Assembly: GCA_045594705.1 (NCBI GenBank)
Contig: JAZNZB010000090.1
Span: forward strand, 62,001-126,000
Direction of reading: 5' to 3'
Origin: SVQP01 sp045594705
GTDB taxonomy: Bacteria > Bacillota > Clostridia > Oscillospirales > CAG-272
Length of the DNA stretch: 64,000 nucleotides
Under the pieces are notes generated by a model, which was not told the DNA's origin, did not search any database, and saw only the letters and a program-made list of their open reading frames with translations. A program made the position numbers and the translations under genes. Numbering within the stretch: position 1 is the first letter of the stretch; each line of letters opens with the position of its first letter. Positions 24,302 through 33,770 of this stretch are shown one piece after another.

Positions 24302-25741
24302 ATGAATTATCGCATGCTTCGCTATTTACTTGGCTGCATTTTGCTCATAGAAGCCATCCTTTTGCTTCTTCCGTTAGCAACAGCCATGATATACAAAGAG
24401 GACATTCTCCCCTTTGTATATCCGATATGTATGTTGCTCGTCATATCGGTCCCTTGTGTCATTCTCAAACCGAAGAATACCAATATTTACGCAAGAGAAG
24501 GTTTTATCTGCGTTTCATCCGCCTGGATTCTGCTTTCTGTATTCGGAGCGCTGCCTTTTGTGTTCAGTGGCACGATTCCGAACTTTATAGACGCACTATT
24601 TGAGACTGTTTCCGGTTTTACGACGACAGGTGCCACTATCCTGACCGCTGTGGAAGGCCTTCCGCGCAGTATTCTCTTTTGGAGAAGCTTTACACACTGG
24701 ATTGGCGGCATGGGAGTTCTTGTGTTTATGCTGGCAATTCTGCCTTCTGCAGGCGGTGAAGCCATTCACCTGATGCGCGCAGAGGTTCCCGGACCCACAA
24801 AGGGTAAGCTTGTTCCCAAGATGCGTCAGACAGCTCTGATCCTGTACGGCATCTATATCGTATTGACGTGTATCCAGATCGTTGCTCTTTTGATTTGCGG
24901 ACTTCCGTTGTACGATTCAATCGTTACCTCTTTCGCGACAGCGGGCACAGGCGGCTTCTCGGTACTCAACAGCTCGATAGCCGGTTATGCCAATCCCGCT
25001 GCGGAATGGGTAATCGCCATTTTCATGATACTGTTCGGTATTAATTTCAACCTGTTCTTCTTTATTCTGATAGGTAAGATCAAGGATGTACTCAAGAGCG
25101 AGGAACTCAGAGTATATCTTGGCGTCATTGCTGTTTCTGTTGTTGCTGTATCGGTGAATATTTTCCATTTGATCGGAAATGTGGGTGACTCTGTCCGAAC
25201 AGCATTTTTCCAAGTAGCCTCTATTATGACGACAACCGGCTTTGTTACGGTGGAATTCAACGATTGGCCGGTGCTGTCCAAAACAATACTGACACTTTTG
25301 ATGATCATTGGCGCTTGTGCGGGCTCTACTGCGGGGGGCTTGAAGATTTCAAGAATCCTGATACTTTTCAAGAATATTTTCCGCGAGATCAAGCACATGA
25401 TCCGTCCAAAGTCAGTCAATGTTGTTCGTGTGGATGGAGAGGTAATTCCGGACGAAACCATTCGCTCTGCGACAGGTTATCTGAGCGTATATATGTTAGC
25501 CATTGTCATTTGTGTTGTTTTGATCGCTTTTGACGGATATAGCATGGAAACCAATATTACCGCTACTCTTTCCTGCATCAATAACATTGGGCCTGCACTT
25601 GGCGACATTGGTGCAATGGGGAATTTTTCCCTATTCAGGCCTTTTTCAAAACTCGTTTTAACGTTTGCTATGCTCTTGGGCAGATTGGAATTCGTTCCCA
25701 TGATCGTATTCTTCTCCCCTTACGCATGGAAAAAGAGATAA
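24302..25741 (+). CDS. trkH: Potassium uptake protein, TrkH family
   Basis: 479 residues, about ten membrane helices in the four-fold SKT layout. The four selectivity-filter loops can be followed: TVSGFTTTGATIL, SFATAGTGGFS, SIMTTTGFVT and SCINNIGPALG, each with a central Gly. It carries K+ inward across the cytoplasmic membrane with TrkA as gate. It is second in a two-gene operon and ends at a strong hairpin. Confidence 0.94.
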   Translation: MNYRMLRYLLGCILLIEAILLLLPLATAMIYKEDILPFVYPICMLLVISVPCVILKPKNTNIYAREGFICVSSAWILLSVFGALPFVFSGTIPNFIDALFETVSGFTTTGATILTAVEGLPRSILFWRSFTHWIGGMGVLVFMLAILPSAGGEAIHLMRAEVPGPTKGKLVPKMRQTALILYGIYIVLTCIQIVALLICGLPLYDSIVTSFATAGTGGFSVLNSSIAGYANPAAEWVIAIFMILFGINFNLFFFILIGKIKDVLKSEELRVYLGVIAVSVVAVSVNIFHLIGNVGDSVRTAFFQVASIMTTTGFVTVEFNDWPVLSKTILTLLMIIGACAGSTAGGLKISRILILFKNIFREIKHMIRPKSVNVVRVDGEVIPDETIRSATGYLSVYMLAIVICVVLIAFDGYSMETNITATLSCINNIGPALGDIGAMGNFSLFRPFSKLVLTFAMLLGRLEFVPMIVFFSPYAWKKR

Positions 25742-25750
25742 ATTTCATAG

Positions 25751-25781
25751 AAAAAGCAGACGGCTATACCGTCTGCTTTTT
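25751..25781. terminator. Bidirectional terminator between trkH and the epimerase/oxidoreductase operon
   Basis: Perfect 13-bp stem AAAAAGCAGACGG/CCGTCTGCTTTTT with a 5-nt loop, 9 bp past trkH and abutting the convergent stop at 25782. Confidence 0.92.
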
Positions 25782-26750
25782 CTATTTGGTAATGACTTCG
25801 GGCTTTCCTTGGCTTCGATAGGTCGCCAGCACCAGTCTTACTGCCTTTGCGGCTTCCCTTGCGTCGATCTCGAAGTGTCTGCCGGTTTCTACGCAATCAT
25901 AGAAATCAGCGATCAAGGCACCGTGGCCGCTGCCGTAGCACGCTTTTCCAAGCGCATGGGCAACGTCGTCATAATGCACGTGCCGCGTGCCGTAGATCAC
26001 ATCCTTGGGCATCAGCTTGATCCATTCACCATCAGCCTTGACAGTTATCTCAACCGGACAATCTGTCGGACCACCGTTGGTCGCATAAAAGGTAAAGCCG
26101 TTGTTTTTCTCACCGGCAAGAATGACTGCAGTGTCCTCTACCTCGATCTCGTCAGAAAGCGTCATACAACTGATCTGTCCTTGCAGAGTCTCGGGCATGC
26201 CTACCAGCCATTGCACAAGATCAAGCGTATGCAGCGCCTGATTGATCAGCACACCGCCACCCTCAGTCGCCCATTTTCCTCTCCAGTCACCCGAACGGTA
26301 ATAATTGGCATCTCTGTACCACGTGACACTCGCAACGGCAGAGCGCGAATTTTTGCCCTGCAGATAAGCCTTGACAGCTTGATTTGCGGTGTTGTATCTG
26401 TTTTGAAAGCAAACACCGATTTGTGCCTTACTTCTCTCTGCAGCCTCGATCACTCTGACGATGTCCTTCTCCGAAATGCAAAGAGGCTTTTCACAAAGAA
26501 CATTAATCCCTCTTTCAAGTGCTTCGATGATCATATCCGCGTGCAGATAGTGCGGGGTGCAGATATGCAGCACGTCGATCTCCTCATGATCAAGCATGAC
26601 TGCAAGATCGGTATAATGACGCTCGCCCGGAGCATTTTTCAGTTTGTTCGGATCAATATCACATACTGCTGCAATGGTATGTCCCTGTTGGGTCAACACT
26701 TGCTCGTGCAGTCTTGCAATATTGCCGTAGCCGACAAGTGCGGATCTCAT
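25782..26750 (-). CDS. Gfo/Idh/MocA-family oxidoreductase
   Basis: 322 residues. Rossmann start MRSALVGYGNIARLH (GxGxxA), EKPLC motif with the cofactor-site Lys-Pro, and the substrate-domain GGGVLINQALHTLDL with its conserved His/Asp. ATG 26750 has AGGACAT close by and lies 11 bp after the preceding gene. It is the last gene of a four-gene operon with another Gfo/Idh protein and two TIM-barrel epimerase-like proteins, a set often seen for oxidation and isomerisation of inositol-like or unusual sugars. The substrate cannot be read from sequence. Confidence 0.88.
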   Translation of the reverse strand: MRSALVGYGNIARLHEQVLTQQGHTIAAVCDIDPNKLKNAPGERHYTDLAVMLDHEEIDVLHICTPHYLHADMIIEALERGINVLCEKPLCISEKDIVRVIEAAERSKAQIGVCFQNRYNTANQAVKAYLQGKNSRSAVASVTWYRDANYYRSGDWRGKWATEGGGVLINQALHTLDLVQWLVGMPETLQGQISCMTLSDEIEVEDTAVILAGEKNNGFTFYATNGGPTDCPVEITVKADGEWIKLMPKDVIYGTRHVHYDDVAHALGKACYGSGHGALIADFYDCVETGRHFEIDAREAAKAVRLVLATYRSQGKPEVITK

Positions 26751-26760
26751 AATGTCCTCC

Positions 26761-27939
26761 TTACTTGCTGCCGAAAGTTCCTGTCGTATCTGCTACAGCG
26801 CCGTCCTCACAATCCTTTTTAACAGAATTCGCAACGTGCTCCTGCAGTTCCTTATAATAACGCTCTTGGTCAACGGGCAGCGAAATGGTCTCACCGTTGT
26901 TCCAGCCGGAAAGCTCCATGGCATTCATCATTTCCACGCCGTTGATGCCCTCGGTACCGTCAACGAACAAAGGCTCTTCACCTCTGATGGCAGCAATGAA
27001 GTTATTGATAATACCCATGTGCTGCGGATTCTCGCCATCAGTCTCAACCTCGGTCATGGTGCACTTGGGAGGGATAAATCCGGTATCTGCGTTTCTTGCC
27101 CATTCCTGAGAGTCGTTTTCATTCTGCCAGTAGAACAGCTTGTTGTTTTCAACCAGCAGCTTGCCCTTGGTACCGGAAATCTCAAAGCGGTTTGTACCGG
27201 GAGCCTCGCCCGTAGTCGTTATAAACATACCGGTCGCACCGTTCTTGTACTTAAAGAACGCAGTGACCTCATCTTCAACTTCAATATTGTGCCACTTGCC
27301 GTACTGGCAGAAGCCATTGATCTCTACAGGCATTTCTCCAACTACCCACTGTACAAGGTCGATCTGGTGCGGACACTGGTTGATCAATACGCCACCGCCT
27401 TCCCCTGACCAGGTTGCACGCCAGCTGCCACTATCATAATACTGCTGGGTACGGTACCAGTCGGTAATGATCCAGGTCACGCGCTGCAGCTCGCCAATCC
27501 CGCCGTCACGTACGATCTCACGCATTTTGCGGTATACGCAGTTGGTACGCTGATTGAACATCATAGCGAACAGCGCGTTGCTGTTCTTTGCGCACTCGTT
27601 CATTTCCTTGACCTGCTTGGTATATACGCCCGCGGGCTTATCGCAGATGACATGGATATCGCGCTTCAGGCACTCCATAACCATTTCGGGGTGGAAATAA
27701 TGAGGTACGACAACCATAACCATGTCGCAAAGACCGCTGTCCAGCATATCAATGTAATTATCAAAATATGCAATGTCCATGCCCTGCGTTCTGCCCTTCA
27801 TCGCCTCAATCTTTGCAGGATTGTTATCGCAAAGTGCGGTAATCACACCATTCGGAATTTTTCCGGGAAGAAACAGTCCTGCCATATAATGTGTACCCTG
27901 ATTACCAAGACCGATAATACCAACTCTTACCTTTTCCAT
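26761..27939 (-). CDS. Gfo/Idh/MocA-family oxidoreductase
   Basis: 392 residues from ATG 27939 (GGAGG 6 nt upstream; a start at 27981 would precede this site). NAD-binding KVRVGIIGLGNQGTHYM, CDKPAGVY for the catalytic Lys/Pro pair, and GGGVLINQCPHQIDLVQW. It shares this last motif with the neighbouring 25.8-kb gene, so the two are paralogues, but it carries an extra C-terminal segment of about 60 residues. It also resembles the 21.6-kb gene at its start (MEKVRV-IIGLG). Third gene of the four-gene operon; substrate unknown. Confidence 0.88.
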   Translation of the reverse strand: MEKVRVGIIGLGNQGTHYMAGLFLPGKIPNGVITALCDNNPAKIEAMKGRTQGMDIAYFDNYIDMLDSGLCDMVMVVVPHYFHPEMVMECLKRDIHVICDKPAGVYTKQVKEMNECAKNSNALFAMMFNQRTNCVYRKMREIVRDGGIGELQRVTWIITDWYRTQQYYDSGSWRATWSGEGGGVLINQCPHQIDLVQWVVGEMPVEINGFCQYGKWHNIEVEDEVTAFFKYKNGATGMFITTTGEAPGTNRFEISGTKGKLLVENNKLFYWQNENDSQEWARNADTGFIPPKCTMTEVETDGENPQHMGIINNFIAAIRGEEPLFVDGTEGINGVEMMNAMELSGWNNGETISLPVDQERYYKELQEHVANSVKKDCEDGAVADTTGTFGSK

Positions 27940-27986
27940 TTTTATCCTCCTTGCCGTCAATAGCGGCCCAAATAATTTCAAAATTC

Positions 27987-28757
27987 TTACAAATTGTTCT
28001 GAATATATTGAATGCTGCGCTGTACCTGCGCCATAGGATCGGGCATGGTTGCCGCGTTATCCTGCTCAACCAGGAAATACTGCGCCCCCGCCGCCTTCAT
28101 GCGCGGAATCAGGGCTGCAAAATCAATATTACCATCTCCAACGGGGGCAAATGCAGGACTAAAGCCACCGATTGCATCCGAGGAATTCGTGATCATGTAA
28201 TCCTTGAGATGTACGCAGCCGATCCTTCCCTTCAAGCGGTCGATCGTAGCACCAATATCCACTCCACCGTACTGTAGCCAATAGGTGTCCAGTGTGAAAT
28301 TGATGTTGGGTGCATTTTTTATGATGTAGTCAAATACTGTCATACCGTTGTGCTTGAAAAACTCAAAGTGATGGTGATGATAGAAGAACGAAAAGCCGTT
28401 TGCTTTCATGATCTCGCCTGCACGGTCCAGCTGCTCGATCATGGCCTTGCAGTGACCCTCGTCTGCAATCTCGGCCGGCGGCATTGCTCCAAGGCCGATG
28501 TTTTTGCAGCCGAATTTATCGTGCTCCTCCATCAGTGCCTGGGTATCCTCCACAATTCGATTCATGGGAACGTGAGTCAGTACTACGGGCAGTCCTGTCT
28601 GATTGCTGACACGTGCGATCCTGTCAGGATCAAACGCGCCACCCGAATATTGGATATAGGAGTAACCCATTTCCCTCAGCATTTGCCCAGCCTCAAGAAA
28701 ATGCTCTTCGGTGTCAAGGTAATTTCGAATCGAATACAGATTAAGTCCGGCTTGCAT
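27987..28757 (-). CDS. Sugar phosphate isomerase/epimerase family protein (xylose isomerase-like TIM barrel)
   Basis: 256 residues from ATG 28757, which has AAGGAGG 11 nt before it; it overlaps the end of the previous gene by 17 bp. AP_endonuc_2 TIM-barrel pattern: LYSIRNYL, YIQYSGGAF, FFYHHHHFEF, FTLDTYWLQYGG, CVHLKDY and FLVEQD, which supply Glu/Asp/His metal ligands. It probably interconverts keto-sugars, as in 3-keto-glycoside metabolism together with Gfo/Idh oxidoreductases. Second gene of the operon. Confidence 0.85.
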   Translation of the reverse strand: MQAGLNLYSIRNYLDTEEHFLEAGQMLREMGYSYIQYSGGAFDPDRIARVSNQTGLPVVLTHVPMNRIVEDTQALMEEHDKFGCKNIGLGAMPPAEIADEGHCKAMIEQLDRAGEIMKANGFSFFYHHHHFEFFKHNGMTVFDYIIKNAPNINFTLDTYWLQYGGVDIGATIDRLKGRIGCVHLKDYMITNSSDAIGGFSPAFAPVGDGNIDFAALIPRMKAAGAQYFLVEQDNAATMPDPMAQVQRSIQYIQNNL

Positions 28758-29610
28758 ATTTTTCAAAACCTCCTTCTGTCTGAACGTATCCGTTCTTTTC
28801 CAAAAGTGCCTTAAGCGCATTGACCGCTGCGTCAAAAGCTACTTCGTTGTTTTCAAAGGTATACTTGTTTTTCATTTCCTGACTGTCGATCTGAGCATAT
28901 CCCGCAAACACTCTCAAATGCGGCTCGAGCGTCAAAACTATATCCTGACGGGGATCTATCATGCTGATCAGCGTGTCAATCATACCGTCGCCGTATCCTG
29001 CGGGAACGATCTCGCCCGTAGATGCGATCACGTCCTTGATATGGAAGTACTCGGTTTTGCTGTGCAAGGCCTTGAGCGTTTCTACAGCGGGCTGCTCAAC
29101 CTGCAAGAAATTCGCGGGATCGTAAACGTAATACAAGCCTTGTACGTTATGCATGATCAGCAAGACACGCTCCAGCGTATCGCCGTAAATGTCTTTCTCA
29201 TTTTCGTGACAAAGCTTGACACCGTAACGGTCCGCGACCTCAATCATGCGACGCAGATACTCGTAAACCTTCTCGGGCTGATCGTAAGCTCCGAAAAAGC
29301 TGAACATACGAATGCGCTCTGCACCAAACACATTCGCAAGCTTGCAAACGTGCTCAACGATCTTCAAGTATTCGTCAATGTCTGCGGTAATATCCACCTT
29401 TCCCAATGGTGAACCAATCGACCATACGGCGATCCCTGCAGCGTCCAACACCTCCTTGATCTGTGCAGCCTCTTCAAGCGTAAGATCCTTGACGTTTTTG
29501 CCTGCAATCGAGCGCAATTCGGTAAGTCCAATACCGTTGCGTTTCATTGCTTTGATCTGACCTTCCAACGTCGGGTTCGCCTCATCAGAAAAAGCACATA
29601 GTCTTATCAT
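28741..29610 (-). CDS. Sugar phosphate isomerase/epimerase family protein (TIM barrel)
   Basis: 289 residues, first gene of the operon, ATG 29610 behind GGGGAGG. Same AP_endonuc_2 fold as its downstream neighbour but only distantly similar: LCAFSDEANPTLEGQI, ELRSIAGKNV, LCHENEKDIYG, YVYDPANFLQ, YFHIKDV and LTLEPHL carry the metal-site acids and His. Cytoplasmic. The combination of two barrels and two Gfo/Idh enzymes in one operon, divergent from the glucuronate operon, suggests upstream processing of a uronate or glycoside, which is inference from position. Confidence 0.85.
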   Translation of the reverse strand: MIRLCAFSDEANPTLEGQIKAMKRNGIGLTELRSIAGKNVKDLTLEEAAQIKEVLDAAGIAVWSIGSPLGKVDITADIDEYLKIVEHVCKLANVFGAERIRMFSFFGAYDQPEKVYEYLRRMIEVADRYGVKLCHENEKDIYGDTLERVLLIMHNVQGLYYVYDPANFLQVEQPAVETLKALHSKTEYFHIKDVIASTGEIVPAGYGDGMIDTLISMIDPRQDIVLTLEPHLRVFAGYAQIDSQEMKNKYTFENNEVAFDAAVNALKALLEKNGYVQTEGGFEKYASRT

Positions 29611-29624
29611 GACAACCTCCCCAA

Positions 29625-29636
29625 GACATATATGTC
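29625..29636. promoter_or_regulatory. Palindrome upstream of the epimerase operon
   Basis: Perfect 12-bp palindrome GACATATATGTC located 14 bp before the start codon of the first epimerase gene, just beyond its ribosome site. It may be an operator. No confident promoter was found for this operon; TTGCGA-17-TATTAA on the minus strand upstream is a weak option. Confidence 0.4.
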
Positions 29637-29685
29637 ATAAACACAAATTTTTAATAAAAGCGCATTGCATAATTCGCAAATCCCA

Positions 29686-29714
29686 TTGCTTTTTTTGCAA
29701 TTATATTGTACAAT
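29686..29714 (+). promoter_or_regulatory. Promoter of the glucuronate operon, with -10 palindrome
   Basis: TTGCTT (29686-29691), 17-bp spacer, TACAAT (29709-29714). The palindrome ATTGTACAAT (29705-29714) contains the whole -10, a good place for a repressor of the uronate genes. The leader to uxaC is about 65 nt. Confidence 0.65.
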
Positions 29715-29787
29715 ACATATAACACTATGTCAAGTGAATTACAACTACTTTTCACAAAACAACATTAAAAAACCAATGAGGTATCAA

Positions 29788-31179
29788 ATGAAGCAGTTTA
29801 TGGATCAAGATTTCCTACTCTCGACCCCGACAGCTGTCGCGCTTTATCATGATTATGCGGCTGCTATGCCCTTGGTTGACTACCATTGCCACATTGATCC
29901 CAAGGAAATCTGGGAAAACCGTCAGTTCGAAAACCTGACACAGATCTGGCTTGGCGGTGACCATTACAAATGGCGCATTATGCGCTCCAACGGTGTTGCC
30001 GAGGAATATATCACCGGAAATGCATCCGATAGAGAAAAATTTCAAAAATTCGCTGAAGCTCTGCCCCGCTGTGTGGGAAATCCCATGTATCACTGGTGCC
30101 ATCTTGAGCTGAAAACATATTTTGGTTATGAAGGCGTACTCAACGGAAACACTGCCGAAGAGGTCTGGAATCTTTGCAACCAAAAGCTCAAAACCATGCG
30201 GGCAAGAGATTTCATCAAGGTAAGCAACGTTGCGATGATCGGCACAACCGATGACCCTTGCAGCGACCTTGCATACCACGCCTTGTTGGCTGATGAGGGA
30301 CTTGAAACGAAGGTATGTCCCAGCTTCCGCCCCGACCCGGCACTCAATATGCATAAAAAAGGCTTTGCTGAATATATCGCGAAGCTCTCCGCTACGACGG
30401 GTATTGAAATCAAAACCGTCGCAGATGTCAAAGCAACACTCAGCGCACGCATGGATCATTTTGCCGCACACGGTTGCCGCGCAAGTGACCACGGTCTTGA
30501 TTACATCATGTACCGTACTGCAAGCGAAAACGATATCAATGCTGCGCTTGCTGCCGCGATTGCGGGAGAGACCGTTTCCATGGATCTCGTGGAGGCTTAT
30601 CAGACAGAGCTGCTCTTGTTCTGCGGACGCGAGTACGCTAAGCGCGGATGGGTCATGCAGCTGCACTTCAGCTGTATGAGAAACCCCAACAGTCGCCGTT
30701 TTGCCGAACTTGGTCCCGATACCGGCTTTGATTGCATTGCCGTCACCGACAGCTGTGCTGCACTTTATAAGCTGATGGACGCATGGGACAAGGATCAATC
30801 CCTGCCCCGCACCATTCTCTATAGCCTCAATCCCGCCGATAATCAGTGGATCGATACGCTGCTGGGTGCATTCCAGGACAGTTCAATCCCCGGCAAGATC
30901 CAACATGGCAGTGCATGGTGGTTCAATGACAATAAGGTAGGTATGCAGGAACAGTTGACCAGCCTTGCCAATCTTGGCATTCTTGGCAATTTTATCGGCA
31001 TGCTGACCGACTCCCGAAGCTTCCTCAGCTATACAAGACACGAATACTTCCGCAGAATTCTCTGCAATCTGATCGGTACCTGGATAGAAAACGGCGAGTA
31101 TCCCTGCGACATTGAAACCGCAGGCGCACTCGTTCAGGATATTTGTTACAACAATGCAGCCCGCTATTTTGGACTGTAA
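29788..31179 (+). CDS. uxaC: Glucuronate (uronate) isomerase
   Basis: 463 residues. The ATG at 29788 has GAGGT 7 nt upstream; longer in-frame starts back to 29665 would cross the promoter. Amidohydrolase-like barrel with metal motif DYHCHIDPKEI, then WLGGDHYKWRIMRSNG, QLHFSCMRN and the closing VGMQEQL, LADSRS-type region (here LTDSRSFLSYTRHEYF), all standard for UxaC. It converts D-glucuronate to D-fructuronate (and galacturonate to tagaturonate). First gene of an operon for the glucuronate branch. Confidence 0.95.
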   Translation: MKQFMDQDFLLSTPTAVALYHDYAAAMPLVDYHCHIDPKEIWENRQFENLTQIWLGGDHYKWRIMRSNGVAEEYITGNASDREKFQKFAEALPRCVGNPMYHWCHLELKTYFGYEGVLNGNTAEEVWNLCNQKLKTMRARDFIKVSNVAMIGTTDDPCSDLAYHALLADEGLETKVCPSFRPDPALNMHKKGFAEYIAKLSATTGIEIKTVADVKATLSARMDHFAAHGCRASDHGLDYIMYRTASENDINAALAAAIAGETVSMDLVEAYQTELLLFCGREYAKRGWVMQLHFSCMRNPNSRRFAELGPDTGFDCIAVTDSCAALYKLMDAWDKDQSLPRTILYSLNPADNQWIDTLLGAFQDSSIPGKIQHGSAWWFNDNKVGMQEQLTSLANLGILGNFIGMLTDSRSFLSYTRHEYFRRILCNLIGTWIENGEYPCDIETAGALVQDICYNNAARYFGL

Positions 31180-31194
31180 AAGGAGACTATCACT

Positions 31195-32277
31195 ATGCAA
31201 ATGACATTTCGCTGGTATGGCGAGGGCAACGATAAGATCACCCTTACCGATATCAAACAAATTCCCGGTGTGACCGGGATCGTCTGGGCCCTGCACGACA
31301 AAATGCCCGGAGAGATCTGGCAGCCCGATGAAATTGCAAAGGTTAAAGCACAGCTTGATGAATACGGCTTTCACATGGACGTTGTCGAATCGGTCAACGT
31401 CCACGACGACATCAAGATCGGTCTTTCTACAAGAGACGGCTATATTGAAAACTACAAGCAAACCATCCGCAACCTTGCACCCTTTGGAGTCAAGGTGATC
31501 TGCTACAACTTCATGCCGATCTTCGACTGGACCAGATCCAATCTGTTCCACCCCGTAGGTGACGGCTCGACTGCGCTGTTCTATGAAAAGAACATGATTC
31601 AGGACGACTACAACGCCATGGCCAAGTACATTCTGGATTTCACCGAAAAGTACAATATGTCCTTCCCCGGCTGGGAGCCTGAGCGTATGGCAAAGCTGGA
31701 TCAGCTGTTCAAGGCTTACGCCGACGTTGACCATGAAAAGCTTTGGGCAAATCTCAAGTACTTCCTTGAAGCACTCATGCCCGTTTGCGAAGAGACCGGT
31801 ATCAAGATGGCCATCCACATGGACGACCCGCCGTGGGATATCTTCGGTCTGCCCAGACTTTTGGTGGACGAGCCCTCGATTGACCGATTCCTTTCCATGG
31901 TCGATCACCCCTGCAACTGTCTGACGCTTTGCTCCGGCAGCCTCAACGCCAATCCCGATACCAACGTAGCAGACATCGTTCGCAAGCACTGCGACAGGAT
32001 CGCGTTTGCGCACATTCGCAACGTCAAGCACTTTGAGAACGGAGATTTCTCCGAGGCCTGCCACCGCGATTGTGACGGAGACACCGGCATCCTTGACATT
32101 CTCAAGGCATACCATGACTGCGGTTACAAGGGCTACATCAGACCCGACCACGGCAGACACCTGTGGGGCGAGGGCCCCGGCACCGTCAGACCCGGTTACG
32201 GTCTTTATGATCGCGCGCTCGGCATTATGTATATGCTGGGTGTTTGGGATATGCTTGATAAATTGGAGGAAAAATAA
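31195..32277 (+). CDS. uxuA: Mannonate dehydratase
   Basis: 360 residues, family length. It dehydrates D-mannonate to 2-keto-3-deoxy-gluconate using a divalent metal in a xylose isomerase-like barrel. Typical stretches: MTFRWYGEGND, GIVWALHD, VVESVNVHDDIK, MAIHMDDPP and FAHIRNVKH. The start has AAGGAG 9 nt upstream and lies 15 bp after uxaC; the stop codon and the next start are adjacent (TAAATG), so translation of uxuB is coupled. Confidence 0.96.
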   Translation: MQMTFRWYGEGNDKITLTDIKQIPGVTGIVWALHDKMPGEIWQPDEIAKVKAQLDEYGFHMDVVESVNVHDDIKIGLSTRDGYIENYKQTIRNLAPFGVKVICYNFMPIFDWTRSNLFHPVGDGSTALFYEKNMIQDDYNAMAKYILDFTEKYNMSFPGWEPERMAKLDQLFKAYADVDHEKLWANLKYFLEALMPVCEETGIKMAIHMDDPPWDIFGLPRLLVDEPSIDRFLSMVDHPCNCLTLCSGSLNANPDTNVADIVRKHCDRIAFAHIRNVKHFENGDFSEACHRDCDGDTGILDILKAYHDCGYKGYIRPDHGRHLWGEGPGTVRPGYGLYDRALGIMYMLGVWDMLDKLEEK

Positions 32278-33120
32278 ATGATTCACTTACCTTTACACAT
32301 TGATTATACCGATAAGGTTGTTGTTATAACGGGTGCGGGCGGTCTGATCTGCGGTGCTATGGCTCGTGCTTTTGCACAGTGCGGCGCAAAGGTTGCAGCA
32401 CTTGATCTCAACGAGGAAGCTGTTTTGAAGCTGGCTGACGAGCTTTGCGCAGAAGGCTTTATCTGCAAGGGGTACAAGGCAAACGTACTTGACCCCGAGG
32501 TACTGGAAGCAGTTCATGCACAGGTGCTGGCTGATCTTGGCAAGTGCAACATTCTTGTCAACGGTGCTGGTGGAAACAACCCCCGAGCAACCACCGCCAA
32601 CGAGTATCATCACGAAGCTACTCCCGACGGTAAGTCCTTCTTCGATCTGGACGCCGACGGCGTGGATTTCGTGTTCAAGCTCAATTTCCAAGGCACGCTG
32701 CTCCCTACTCAGACATTTGCAAAGGACATGCTTGATAACGGTGGCTGCATTCTTAACATTTCTTCCATGAATGCATATACCCCTCTGACCAAGATCCCTG
32801 CATACTCTGCTGCTAAAGCCGGTGTCTCCAACTTTACGCAGTGGTTGGCAACTCACTTTGCGGGCACGGGCATCCGCTGCAACGCCATTGCTCCCGGCTT
32901 CTTGGTTTCCGCGCAGAACTATTCTCTGCTCTTCAATGAGGACGGCACACCCACCGCAAGAAGCGCAAAGATCCTTGGCGGCACTCCCTGCCACAGATAC
33001 GTCAACGCAGAGGAGCTGCTTGGTGCTACCCTGTTCCTTTGTGACGACAGAAGCGCATCCGCCATCACCGGTGTTGTGCTTCCCATCGACTGCGGATTTG
33101 CAGCATACTCGGGCGTGTAA
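32278..33120 (+). CDS. uxuB: D-mannonate/fructuronate oxidoreductase, short-chain dehydrogenase type
   Basis: 280 residues, SDR fold with the cofactor loop VVITGAGGLICG, LVNGAGGNNP, and catalytic Tyr/Lys in YSAAKAG, preceded by Ser in ISSMN. Bacillus-type UxuB (YjmF) is an SDR unlike the long-chain enterobacterial enzyme, and the position directly between uxuA and kdgA supports reduction of fructuronate to mannonate. No stop-start gap to uxuA. GGAGG precedes kdgA 12 bp on. Confidence 0.88.
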   Translation: MIHLPLHIDYTDKVVVITGAGGLICGAMARAFAQCGAKVAALDLNEEAVLKLADELCAEGFICKGYKANVLDPEVLEAVHAQVLADLGKCNILVNGAGGNNPRATTANEYHHEATPDGKSFFDLDADGVDFVFKLNFQGTLLPTQTFAKDMLDNGGCILNISSMNAYTPLTKIPAYSAAKAGVSNFTQWLATHFAGTGIRCNAIAPGFLVSAQNYSLLFNEDGTPTARSAKILGGTPCHRYVNAEELLGATLFLCDDRSASAITGVVLPIDCGFAAYSGV

Positions 33121-33132
33121 GGAGGAAATGAC

Positions 33133-33759
33133 ATGACCGTGCTTGAAAGATTTTCCCGCGTTGGCATCGTTCCGGTAGTCGTCATTGACAAGGCAGAGGA
33201 TGCAGTTCCTTGCGCCAAGGCTCTGCTTGCGGGCGGTGTGGACGTGATGGAGATCACCTTCCGTACCGCTGCTGCTCCCGAGGCAATCAAGGCTGTTTCC
33301 GAGTCTTGCCCCGATATGCTGGTAGGCGCAGGTACCGTGCTCAATCTTGAGCAGTGCAAGTTGGCTTGCGAGATGGGTGCGAAGTTCATCGTTTCTCCCG
33401 GCTTTGACCGTGACGTGGTTGCTTACTGTATCGAAAACGATATCACAACCACCCCCGGCTGTGTCACGCCCACCGAGATCACGGCTGCGGTTAACATGGG
33501 TCTGAAGGTCATCAAGTTCTTCCCCGCTAACATTTACGGCGGCCTGAACGCCATGAAGAACCTCTCTGCTCCTTTTGTGGGCATCAAGTTCTTGCCCACG
33601 GGAGGCATCAACACCGCAAATGTGCGTGAGTACATTTACGCTCCCTTTATCCAGGCCGTAGGAGGATCCTGGATCTGCCCTCGCGCTGATATTGCTGCGG
33701 GCAATTGGGATAAGATCACTGCGCTGTGCCTTGAAGCCCGCGCAGCAGCGTTTAACTAA
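33133..33759 (+). CDS. kdgA: KDPG / 4-hydroxy-2-oxoglutarate aldolase
   Basis: 208 residues, class I aldolase (beta/alpha)8 barrel. It cleaves 2-keto-3-deoxy-6-phosphogluconate to pyruvate and glyceraldehyde 3-phosphate. Catalytic Glu in MEITFRT and Schiff-base Lys in VIKFFPA are present; VGAGTVLN and FLPTGGIN phosphate loops are intact. Start 33133 with AAGGAGG 7 nt upstream. It precedes its own substrate-forming kinase, kdgK, by 164 bp of strongly folded sequence. Confidence 0.96.
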   Translation: MTVLERFSRVGIVPVVVIDKAEDAVPCAKALLAGGVDVMEITFRTAAAPEAIKAVSESCPDMLVGAGTVLNLEQCKLACEMGAKFIVSPGFDRDVVAYCIENDITTTPGCVTPTEITAAVNMGLKVIKFFPANIYGGLNAMKNLSAPFVGIKFLPTGGINTANVREYIYAPFIQAVGGSWICPRADIAAGNWDKITALCLEARAAAFN

Positions 33760-33770
33760 GCAGGAGGATA

